Below are positions 5,593 to 12,618 of a stretch of 15,425 nt of DNA, piece by piece. The notes under the pieces are model-generated. The model was not told the origin of the DNA, ran no database searches, and saw nothing but the letters and a program-made list of their open reading frames with translations. A program made the position numbers and the translations under genes. Every line of letters begins with the position of its first letter. Positions within the stretch are counted from its first letter, which is position 1. Origin of the DNA: Vulcanimicrobiota bacterium (lineage in GTDB: Bacteria; Vulcanimicrobiota; Vulcanimicrobiia; Vulcanimicrobiales; Vulcanimicrobiaceae). The stretch is taken from contig JASHXG010000185.1 of the NCBI GenBank assembly GCA_030043675.1, forward strand, positions 1-15,425, given 5' to 3'.

Positions 5593-7527
5593 TTACAGGT
5601 AGCGCTCGATCCAGTCGAGCGTCACGCGATCGTAGCCCTCGATGTGAACCGGGTCGGTTGGAAAGTGGTGTGCACCGGGAATCGCCACGAAGCGCACCGG
5701 CACGCCGCGATCGTTGAGCGCGTGGAAGAGCTCGTACGACTCGGCGGCCGGCACCGTCTCGTCGGCGGTCCCGGAGATGATCAACGTCGGCGTCGTGATC
5801 TGCGACGCGTACGTAATCGGCGATCCGGTGCGGTAGAGATCCGCGCTCGCGGGATCCATCGGTGTGCCGCCTAGCGAGTCGCGCGTCCACGCGAGATTTC
5901 CGTCGGCGGATTCGTCGTACTCCGTCACCCAGTCCACCATCCCGTCGCCGACGACGGCTGCCTTCCAGCGATGGTCGTGACCGATGAGCCACGTCGTCAT
6001 GTATCCACCGTAGGAGTGCCCCGTGACGGCGATGCGCGAACTATCGACAATGCCCATCTTTTCGATTGCGGCGATTCCGGCAATCACGTCGCTTCCCGGA
6101 CCCGATCCCGGATCGCGAAAAATCGCGTGCTCGTGCGCGGAGCCGAGATTGTCGCTGCCGCGGTAGTTCGGCTCGAAAACGAGCCATCCACGAGCGGCGA
6201 AGAGTTGACGCAGAACTTCGAAACCACGCGTGGTCGAGGCCTCGGGACCGCCGTGGATGCGCAAGACCAGCGGATACTTTTGCGTCGCGACAAAGTTCAC
6301 GGGGTAGGTGAGCAGGCCGTCGGAGCGTTGGCCGTCGGGAGCGGTCCAAACGATCTCTTCGCTTCGCCCAAAGCTAAACCGTTCGAAAAAGCGGTTGGCG
6401 AACGTGAGACGCGTCGGCGTCGAGCCCTGGACCGACGTCACGTAGACTTCGGGCGGAAGATCGGTGCGGCTGGCAACAAAAGCGATCGTCCCATTGCGCG
6501 CGATGCTGAACGACCCGGGCGAAAGCGGTCCCAGATCGAGACGCCTTGCCGCGCCCTGGCGCGGTTTGAGCCAGAGCGTGTTGGTCACGCCCTGCGGGGC
6601 GAGCAGCAGCAGCGCGTCGCTATTCGGCACGAACGCGGCTTGCACGACGTCCGCGTCAAAGTCAGCCGTCTCATCGCGCTGAGCCGCCGCAGACGCGACG
6701 AAGACGTCCAGATCGCTGATGGGCCCGGGGCCGCGCGGCGACAAGTATGCAACGGCGTCGCGCTCGAGCGAGTAGACCGGCTGGTACTCGTATTTTGGAT
6801 GCGAACCGATCGTGCGAATCGCGCCGGTAGCGACGTTGACGGCGGCAATCGTCGTTTGGTCGCTGTCGGAATCGTCGGCGTCGGCTTGTTTCGTGAAGAC
6901 GATGGACGTGCCGTCGGGTGACCACGACGGGTCGGTCGCCGCGCCGACGAAGGGCGGCGCCGTTTCCAGGACGCTCCAGCTCCCCTCAGTAAGCCGGCGC
7001 GCGGGTCCGCCGTGCGCTGCAACCAACCAGATGTGCGACGGGAGCGGCTTGGCCGACGTGAGATAGCCGTCGTCGTGAACGTCGAAGAGGTTTTCGCCGC
7101 GTGCGGCCGCCGTGGCATCGGGCGGGACGTCTTGCGTCACGTAGGCGAGTTGGGTTCCGTTGGGGTTCCAGGCAAACTGCTCGACGTCATTGGGTCCGTG
7201 CGTCAGTTGGCGCGGCGCGCCGCCGGCCGCGGCAACGACGAAGAGCTGCTCCGTATCCTTGACTTTCGCTAGATAGGCCACACTGTCGCCCGAGGGCGAC
7301 CAGCGCGGCGATTCGAGCTTCGGCTTTCCCACCACGATCGTGCGCGGTGTGCCGCCGAACACCGAAACCACGCGCAGCGAGTCGTTGTAGCGATCGTGGA
7401 CGAAGTCCGGTACCCCTTGTACGTAGGCGACGCGGTTGCCATCGTTGGAAATCTGTGCGTCCTCGATCGAAACGAGATGTCGAACATCGGCCAGCGTCAG
7501 CGTGAGCGCCGCGACCAAGAACGTCAT
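5593..7527 (-). CDS. S9 family (prolyl oligopeptidase-type) serine peptidase
   Basis: A 644-residue protein with the two-part S9 layout. Residues about 15-390 form a beta-propeller of PD40-type repeats (SPRWSPSGDSVAYL, QFAWNPNGTQLAYV, PSWSPDGTSIVFT), and residues about 395-644 an alpha/beta-hydrolase domain. The catalytic Ser505 is in GHSYGGYMTTW, Asp589 in SGTADETVP, and the His is H620 or H621 in IPGAHHFPTDP. Such enzymes cleave short peptides or acyl-peptides; the substrate is not predictable. A hydrophobic start (MTFLVAALTLTLA) could be a short signal peptide, so export is possible. ATG 7527 overlaps the upstream reductase stop (ATGA), indicating translational coupling. A TATAAT on the minus strand at 7571-7566, inside the reductase gene, could be an internal promoter but lacks a good -35. 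Length and motifs are normal for acylaminoacyl-peptidase/DPP-like members. Confidence 0.93.
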   Translation of the reverse strand: MTFLVAALTLTLADVRHLVSIEDAQISNDGNRVAYVQGVPDFVHDRYNDSLRVVSVFGGTPRTIVVGKPKLESPRWSPSGDSVAYLAKVKDTEQLFVVAAAGGAPRQLTHGPNDVEQFAWNPNGTQLAYVTQDVPPDATAAARGENLFDVHDDGYLTSAKPLPSHIWLVAAHGGPARRLTEGSWSVLETAPPFVGAATDPSWSPDGTSIVFTKQADADDSDSDQTTIAAVNVATGAIRTIGSHPKYEYQPVYSLERDAVAYLSPRGPGPISDLDVFVASAAAQRDETADFDADVVQAAFVPNSDALLLLAPQGVTNTLWLKPRQGAARRLDLGPLSPGSFSIARNGTIAFVASRTDLPPEVYVTSVQGSTPTRLTFANRFFERFSFGRSEEIVWTAPDGQRSDGLLTYPVNFVATQKYPLVLRIHGGPEASTTRGFEVLRQLFAARGWLVFEPNYRGSDNLGSAHEHAIFRDPGSGPGSDVIAGIAAIEKMGIVDSSRIAVTGHSYGGYMTTWLIGHDHRWKAAVVGDGMVDWVTEYDESADGNLAWTRDSLGGTPMDPASADLYRTGSPITYASQITTPTLIISGTADETVPAAESYELFHALNDRGVPVRFVAIPGAHHFPTDPVHIEGYDRVTLDWIERYL

Positions 7528-8882
7528 GCCGGAGAGAATAGACGGGCGGCGCTGGGCAGACCTTCATTATAGGTGGGGTGAATGTGGACGCTCTCGTCGA
7601 GGGTGTGCCAGGTGGCTCCATTCTGAATGTGAGCGAGAACGGTGTGCACGATTTCGCCGGTTTCATAGCCGACCAATGTGGCGCCGAGCAGCCGATCGTT
7701 CGTCGTGTCGATGACCAAGCGGAAGAAGCCGTTGAGCTCGTTCCATTCGATTGCGCGCGCGACGTCGTGCAAGGGCAGCGTCACGGCCTTCGCGGCAAAG
7801 CCCTGCCCTTGCGCCTGTTCCAGCGTGAGCCCGACCCGCCCAACCTGCGGGTCGGTGAAGACGGCATAGGCGAGCGGGCGATCGTTGCGGGTGCGCTTTC
7901 CACCGGCCAGAATGTCGAGCAGACGACGATGGTCCTCCCACGACACGTGCGTGAAGGCCGGCTGACCCGCGACGTCGCCGACCGCAAAGACCCCCTCGCA
8001 ACTCGTATGGAACTGATCGTCGACCTGTATGTAGCCGTGGGCGTCGGTCGCGATGGCGCTCGAGGCGAGCTCGAGGCGAGCGGTGTTCGGCGTGCGTCCG
8101 GTGGCGACGAGCAGCGCGTCGCCGTCCAGCATGCGACCGTCGGCGAGCGTCACCGTAAAACGGCGACCGTCGTGATCGACGCGGACCGCGTGTGCGTTGA
8201 AGTGCAAACCGACTCCGTCTTGCATGAGCGACCGCGCCAACGCGTCGCTGACGTCGGGCTCTTCATGCTCGAGCACGCGAGGCTGCGCGTGGATCAGCTG
8301 CACGTGGGCTCCGCAGCGCGCCATTCCCTGACCGAGTTCGAGACCGATGTAGCCGGCGCCGAGCACGAGCAGCTTTTGCGGCAGTGCGCGCAAATCGAAG
8401 ATGCTCTTATTGTCGACGTACGGAGTCTGCTCGAGGCCGTCGATCGCCGGAATCGCCGCCGAGGTTCCGGTGTCGATGACGACGAGCGGAGCGCTCACGG
8501 TCGTGTCGCCGGCTTGGAGCGTGCGCGGACCTACGAACTTCGCCTCGGCGTGAACCACTTCGACCTTTGCGGCTTGCAAACCGCGAGCGACGCTCTCTCG
8601 AAACGAGCGCACGATGTCGTGCGTGCGCTGCATGACATGGTGGAAGTCGACGACGACTTGGGCCTGCACGCAAATGGCAGACGCGCGTCTGGCGCGTCCG
8701 GCCGCGTGCGCGCTCGCCAGGAACGCCTTCGACGGCGTGCAGCCGTAGTTGACACAGCTGCCGCCGAGCTCGCCGCGTTCGAAGAGCATCACGCGCTTGC
8801 CGCCCTTCGCGAGCGTTTCGGCGAGCGGTGCGGCAGCTTGGCCGCTTCCAACGATTGCAACGTCGACGGTCGTATTACGCAT
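7524..8882 (-). CDS. FAD-dependent pyridine nucleotide-disulfide oxidoreductase (Lpd/mercuric reductase-like)
   Basis: The 452-residue protein has the complete layout of class I flavoprotein disulfide reductases. An FAD-binding GxGxxxA-type loop (IVGSGQAAAPLAE) is at 10-22, and the redox pair Cys43/Cys48 is in GGSCVNYGCTPSK. An NAD(P)-binding loop GAGYIGLELG comes mid-chain, followed by a second FAD motif GVFAVGDVAG. The C-terminal His435-Pro-Thr...Glu440 (HIHPTYNE) acts as the base pair of the partner subunit. It moves electrons from NAD(P)H through FAD and the Cys pair to a disulfide or similar substrate. It lacks an HMA domain and the C-terminal Cys pair of true MerA, and no lipoyl dehydrogenase complex genes are nearby, so the substrate is open. 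Start chosen at ATG 8882; AAAGGAGAG is about 20 bases upstream, further than usual. ATG 8960 is an alternative in-frame start. Longer readings run antisense into the next gene. It is first in the operon, overlapping the S9 peptidase by 4 bases. Confidence 0.9.
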   Translation of the reverse strand: MRNTTVDVAIVGSGQAAAPLAETLAKGGKRVMLFERGELGGSCVNYGCTPSKAFLASAHAAGRARRASAICVQAQVVVDFHHVMQRTHDIVRSFRESVARGLQAAKVEVVHAEAKFVGPRTLQAGDTTVSAPLVVIDTGTSAAIPAIDGLEQTPYVDNKSIFDLRALPQKLLVLGAGYIGLELGQGMARCGAHVQLIHAQPRVLEHEEPDVSDALARSLMQDGVGLHFNAHAVRVDHDGRRFTVTLADGRMLDGDALLVATGRTPNTARLELASSAIATDAHGYIQVDDQFHTSCEGVFAVGDVAGQPAFTHVSWEDHRRLLDILAGGKRTRNDRPLAYAVFTDPQVGRVGLTLEQAQGQGFAAKAVTLPLHDVARAIEWNELNGFFRLVIDTTNDRLLGATLVGYETGEIVHTVLAHIQNGATWHTLDESVHIHPTYNEGLPSAARLFSPA

Positions 8883-9024
8883 CTCGATCGGCGTCGTATT
8901 CCTCTCTCCTTTCAGAGCTTCCGCTGGCCGCTGCGCGATGAAACCGCCCAGCGACAGCATCGTTGTTCGATCCGCGGCGGCCAGGCTGTCCCTTCTGTAA
9001 AAGTGGGAACAATTGTGGCCGGTT

Positions 9025-9031
9025 AAGGAGG
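9025..9031 (+). promoter_or_regulatory. Shine-Dalgarno deciding the start of the Trp/Arg-rich exported protein
   Basis: AAGGAGG lies 5 bases before ATG 9037 and 8 before ATG 9040. It excludes the upstream TTG 9013, which would put the site inside the coding region. Confidence 0.75.
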
Positions 9032-9036
9032 TCACG

Positions 9037-9642
9037 ATGATGGCGCCCGCACGCTTGATTTCCGCGCTCGTGGCGATCTCGTTCGCTGCAGTTTCTGCCC
9101 CGCCGGCCACGGCGTTCGGCCAGCAGGAGAACCTTATCATCGCCCAACGGCCCATGCCGCCCGCGACGGGACCGTGGCGGCCAAATCGTCGGCCGGCGTA
9201 TCGTCCGCCCGCGCCCGGATGGCGTCGACCGACGTGGGCGAACCGCCCGCGCCCGGCCTGGGCGCGCAACAACGGCTGGAGGCCGGGTTCCGTCTTGCTG
9301 AATCCACGCCCGATCGGCGGTCCGTGGGGTTGGAACCGAGGCGTGCGTTGGGCCCCGCGTCCCAACTATTGGGGCGGCGGATTCTGGGGGCCGTTCGCAC
9401 CGTTCGCGGTCGCGGCCGGGGCAGCGTTCTGGCAGCAGACGCGCTTCACCAGTCCGGCGTCGGGCAGCCCCGGCTGGCAGCTGTTCCAGGCCTACGGCCT
9501 GACGCCGGCCCGATGTGGAGCGCAGAATCTCGTCTACATCTACGGACCCAATGACGGCGTCATGTGCGCCTACCCGAACATGTACGTGCAAGCAGGTTTC
9601 TATTACGTCGATCCCGAGACGCTGCAGCTTTTTGTCATGTAG
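9037..9642 (+). CDS. Exported Trp/Arg/Pro/Gly-rich protein of unknown function
   Basis: I do not recognise a family. The 201-residue product starts with a signal peptide (MMAPARLISALVAISFAAVSA, then PPATAFGQQ), so it is exported. Residues about 40-110 are strongly biased to Arg, Pro and Trp (PWRPNRRPAYRPPAPGWRRP), then a Trp/Gly-rich stretch (WGGGFWGPFAPFAVAAGAAFW) that may be membrane- or surface-associated. The last 60 residues look ordered, with two cysteines (ARCGAQN and VMCAYPN) that could form a disulfide, and an end of FYYVDPETLQLFVM. The overall plan (signal peptide, biased middle, ordered tail with two Cys) resembles the 1297-1866 product, though the sequences do not align clearly by eye. 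It is divergent from the reductase operon, sharing a 154-base intergenic region in which no convincing promoter pair was found. ATG 9037 or 9040 is the start. Confidence 0.78.
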   Translation: MMAPARLISALVAISFAAVSAPPATAFGQQENLIIAQRPMPPATGPWRPNRRPAYRPPAPGWRRPTWANRPRPAWARNNGWRPGSVLLNPRPIGGPWGWNRGVRWAPRPNYWGGGFWGPFAPFAVAAGAAFWQQTRFTSPASGSPGWQLFQAYGLTPARCGAQNLVYIYGPNDGVMCAYPNMYVQAGFYYVDPETLQLFVM

Positions 9643-9676
9643 TCAGACGACAGGCCCGGGGAAATGACAGAAAAAT

Positions 9677-9695
9677 GAATTCTTCATGAGAATTC
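9677..9695. repeat. Perfect inverted repeat upstream of the TonB-dependent receptor
   Basis: GAATTCT 9677-9683 and AGAATTC 9689-9695 form a 7-base perfect inverted repeat around TCATG. It lies in the 108-base gap between the exported protein and the receptor. It could be an operator or a weak hairpin; it does not resemble a Fur box. A shorter pair CGTTA / TAACG follows at 9700-9704 and 9714-9718. Confidence 0.4.
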
Positions 9696-9750
9696 TGAGC
9701 GTTAAGACCTGCATAACGTCTCCATAAGCTGAACCCGCCATCGTCGGAGG

Positions 9751-12612
9751 ATGAACGCACGCACGGCAGCGAGTGTCGCGGTTGCCGTCTTTATTGCGGC
9801 CACATGCACGACGCTCTCTTCACCTCTCTATGCCCAGACGGTGACGGCGGCTACGATCACCGGCCTGGTCCTCGAAACAAGCGCCGGCCTTCCGGTGGCC
9901 GGCGCAACCGTGGCGCTTCGGCAGGGCAGCCAGGTCATCGCGACGACGACGACCTCGAGCAATGGCTCCTTTACGCTCGCACAGGTGGCTCCCGGCAACT
10001 ACACGCTGCTCATCTCCGCGAGCCGCTTCCAAGCGCAATCGGTGCGGGTCCACGTCGCGGCGGGGCAACTCCAAGTGCCGGTTAGGACCGCCCTGACGCC
10101 TGCGGCCGCCGGCTTAAAGACGATCGCGGAGGTCGTCGGCGGCGGAAATGCCTTACAATCAACCGCGACCATCAATAAGAGCCTGTCGCCGAGCATCTTG
10201 CAGGACCAAAACTACATTCGGGCCGGCGATGCGCTTGGGACGCTGCCCTTCGTCACCTCTTCAACGAGCTCGTCGATCGGCGACGACGAAACGATCCAAC
10301 TGCGCGGATTCGACCCTTCCGAAAGCGTCGTACTCATCGATGGTCACCCGATTGGTCCCCTGGGCGCTTGTCCCTCGGCGAACAATCCGCTCGTCGGCGG
10401 CGCGTGCCCCTACAATAATCAAGGAAGCGTCTTCGATTACCAGCTCGGCCAATTCTGGGGCTTGGGCAACATCAACGTGACGTATGGTTCGGGTGCGATG
10501 GGGCTCTACGGCGTGCCGACGTTGGGTGGTTCGGTCGACTTCCAGACGCTCAGTCCGACGCAGACCGACCAGTTCACGGTCATGCAAGGCGTAGGGATGT
10601 GGGGGAAGATGATGACGGGCATCGCAGGCACCGGAACCTCGGGGCGCTTAGGATTTGCATTCGCGTACGGCGTCCAAGGCATTACGGGGCCGATCAACGC
10701 GCCGGTCACCCAGACCGCGATGCTGTCCGGAGCAGCGGTCGCCAATCCCCTCGGTGGGAAGGACCAGTCCTACTGCCCGAATTCACCGACGGCGTCTGCC
10801 TACAGCAGTACCGCACCGCCGCCCTCGGTGAAACAAGCCGATATCATTGCGTGCACGACCGCGGTCAACGGAGATTATCTGAACCGCAACCTGCTCGGCA
10901 AGGTCACGTATCAGCTCGATCCCAAGACGTCGATCTTGTTCACGGCGTGGAACGCCACAACGTATGCCGACGGGGTCGGCAACGGGGATACAAACTTTAT
11001 TCCGGCCGACCAAATCTTTACGCAGGCGCAAAGCGTGCTCTCGTCCGGCCAGAACAACTTCATGTTGGAGCCCAGCGGGGTCATGACGAGGTGCTCCAAG
11101 ACCACGCTCGCTGTGCTGAACGACTCGCGGCTTGGCTACGAATGCATGACCGCCTCGCAGTTCGCGCAGACGTTCGCGGGGCCGTGGAACAAGGGGCCCG
11201 GCGTGTGGCACACCGGATTGAACCAGGACTACCACGGACGAATCGCACGTCAGATCGGAGCCGGCACGCTCGTTATCGATGGTTACGTGGACAACTACAA
11301 TTATCTGAACGAGAAGGGCACGATCATCGGCTACGACGAGCAAGATTCGTGGTTTACGCACGGCGCGATGATCAGCGACGAGTACACCGGGAAGAACAAC
11401 GACGTCAACTTCGGTATGTCGTTCCAGCACCAGACGCATTTTACGAATCAGTGGTCGTCGCCGCCATGTGCGGGAGACTGTTATATTGGCCTTCCCTTTG
11501 GCGACACGAACTACTTTGTGAACGACACGTATGCGGCAGGCCAGCGCTTCTCCGTATTTGGCAACTTCACGCTCAATAACTCGCAGGTGTCGCATACGAC
11601 GAGCTTCGATCCGCGTCTCTCGTTCGTTTTTCGCCCCGATTTCAACGACATCTTCCGAATAACGGGCGGCCATGCGTCGATTTCGCCCGACCCGGTGCTG
11701 TACACCGGCGGTACCTATCCGCCGTCGACGTTCCTACCGCTCTACAATCAGCTTTCAACGGGCGGGCTCAATGGCTTTCAGCCGAGCGGCCCGGCGTGCG
11801 TCCCGCTGATTCCGGTCATCCAAGGCTTCAACGCCGACGTTAAGCCTGAGGAGGCAAACGATGCCGAGGTGGCGTTGGCGCACCGCTTTCCCGATCAGGC
11901 GACGGTGGAGGTCGATGGCTACGACACCATCGAAACGAACCCGATCATCACCGACATCGTCCCGCTTTCGGTCATGAACGCAGCGCAGCTTCACCAGTTC
12001 ATCTCGGCCCACCCGACGTATTTCGAAAACGCGCTCAAAGAACTCAACGGGCCCGGCGGGTGCGGCAGTGCGTTCAGCGAGTCGGACTTGGGCGTTTTCA
12101 CCCCGTTCAATGCCGGACAGGCATCTTATCGAGGAATGAACATCTATGCCAAGGTGCCGCTCTCGCGTCACTTCGAAATCGACGGCAACTACACGGTCCA
12201 GATCGCGTACTATTCCGGCCTGAGCCAATCGGTTCTCGTCACCAACGGCGGCTACGTCAACGGACAGCAGTTCTACGGCATTCCTCCGCAGACCGGGAGC
12301 ATCGGGGTGGGGTATGACAATCGGTCCGGCGGGCTAATCGCGCGGCTCGATAGCTACTACGTCGGCAACAACAACGGTTTCTTCCGACCGGCGTTTTGGT
12401 ATGCGAATGGAAACATCTCGAAAACGGTCGGCGGCGTCACCGTCAATTTGGGCGTGAGCAACATCTTCAACAGCGCCGCTGGGAATTACGGCATCATGAA
12501 CGTGGGAACACCGTATCCTCAGAATCAGTACGTTACGAGTGCGCCGTCGCTCAGCCAAGAGTTCACCCTGCCCTACCGTCAGATGTGGGCAACCACGACG
12601 TTTCGCTTCTGA
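9751..12612 (+). CDS. TonB-dependent receptor with N-terminal carboxypeptidase-regulatory-like domain
   Basis: A complete 953-residue outer-membrane receptor for energy-dependent uptake of a large or scarce nutrient. In order: a signal peptide to about residue 28 (SVAVAVFIAATCTTL), then a carboxypeptidase-regulatory-like beta-sandwich at about 30-115 (ITGLVLETSAGLPVAGATVAL, in part; NGSFTLAQVAPGNYTLLIS). Next is a plug domain at about 140-270 with IQLRGFDPSESVVLIDGHPIG and INVTYGSGAMGLYGVPTLGG, then a barrel to the end, closing WATTTFRF with terminal Phe. No convincing TonB box was identified. Cysteines occur in pairs in presumed loops (GACPS with GACPYN; PPCAGDCYIG). A GGAGG directly abuts the ATG with no spacer, unusual for a ribosome site, but an in-frame TGA at 9730-9732 excludes an upstream start. 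Substrate unknown. The stop is 6 bases from the end of the convergent second receptor. Confidence 0.92.
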   Translation: MNARTAASVAVAVFIAATCTTLSSPLYAQTVTAATITGLVLETSAGLPVAGATVALRQGSQVIATTTTSSNGSFTLAQVAPGNYTLLISASRFQAQSVRVHVAAGQLQVPVRTALTPAAAGLKTIAEVVGGGNALQSTATINKSLSPSILQDQNYIRAGDALGTLPFVTSSTSSSIGDDETIQLRGFDPSESVVLIDGHPIGPLGACPSANNPLVGGACPYNNQGSVFDYQLGQFWGLGNINVTYGSGAMGLYGVPTLGGSVDFQTLSPTQTDQFTVMQGVGMWGKMMTGIAGTGTSGRLGFAFAYGVQGITGPINAPVTQTAMLSGAAVANPLGGKDQSYCPNSPTASAYSSTAPPPSVKQADIIACTTAVNGDYLNRNLLGKVTYQLDPKTSILFTAWNATTYADGVGNGDTNFIPADQIFTQAQSVLSSGQNNFMLEPSGVMTRCSKTTLAVLNDSRLGYECMTASQFAQTFAGPWNKGPGVWHTGLNQDYHGRIARQIGAGTLVIDGYVDNYNYLNEKGTIIGYDEQDSWFTHGAMISDEYTGKNNDVNFGMSFQHQTHFTNQWSSPPCAGDCYIGLPFGDTNYFVNDTYAAGQRFSVFGNFTLNNSQVSHTTSFDPRLSFVFRPDFNDIFRITGGHASISPDPVLYTGGTYPPSTFLPLYNQLSTGGLNGFQPSGPACVPLIPVIQGFNADVKPEEANDAEVALAHRFPDQATVEVDGYDTIETNPIITDIVPLSVMNAAQLHQFISAHPTYFENALKELNGPGGCGSAFSESDLGVFTPFNAGQASYRGMNIYAKVPLSRHFEIDGNYTVQIAYYSGLSQSVLVTNGGYVNGQQFYGIPPQTGSIGVGYDNRSGGLIARLDSYYVGNNNGFFRPAFWYANGNISKTVGGVTVNLGVSNIFNSAAGNYGIMNVGTPYPQNQYVTSAPSLSQEFTLPYRQMWATTTFRF

Positions 12613-12618
12613 AACGCG

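Noticed and set aside
5971..6921. 316-residue + strand open frame opposite the S9 peptidase
   Set aside because: Shadow frame; the minus strand carries the intact S9 catalytic triad through the same bases.
7566..7571. TATAAT on the minus strand as the main promoter of the S9 peptidase
   Set aside because: It lies inside the reductase gene with no credible -35, and the ATGA overlap argues for co-translation; at most a minor internal promoter.
7578..9026. 482-residue + strand open frame opposite the reductase gene
   Set aside because: Shadow of the reductase in GC-rich DNA; no domain motif, composition dominated by Arg, Val, Asp and Glu.
8883..9365. N-terminal extension of the disulfide reductase to a 613-residue frame
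   Set aside because: It runs antisense through a well-supported + gene with signal peptide and Shine-Dalgarno; the family begins at the FAD-binding loop, just after ATG 8882.
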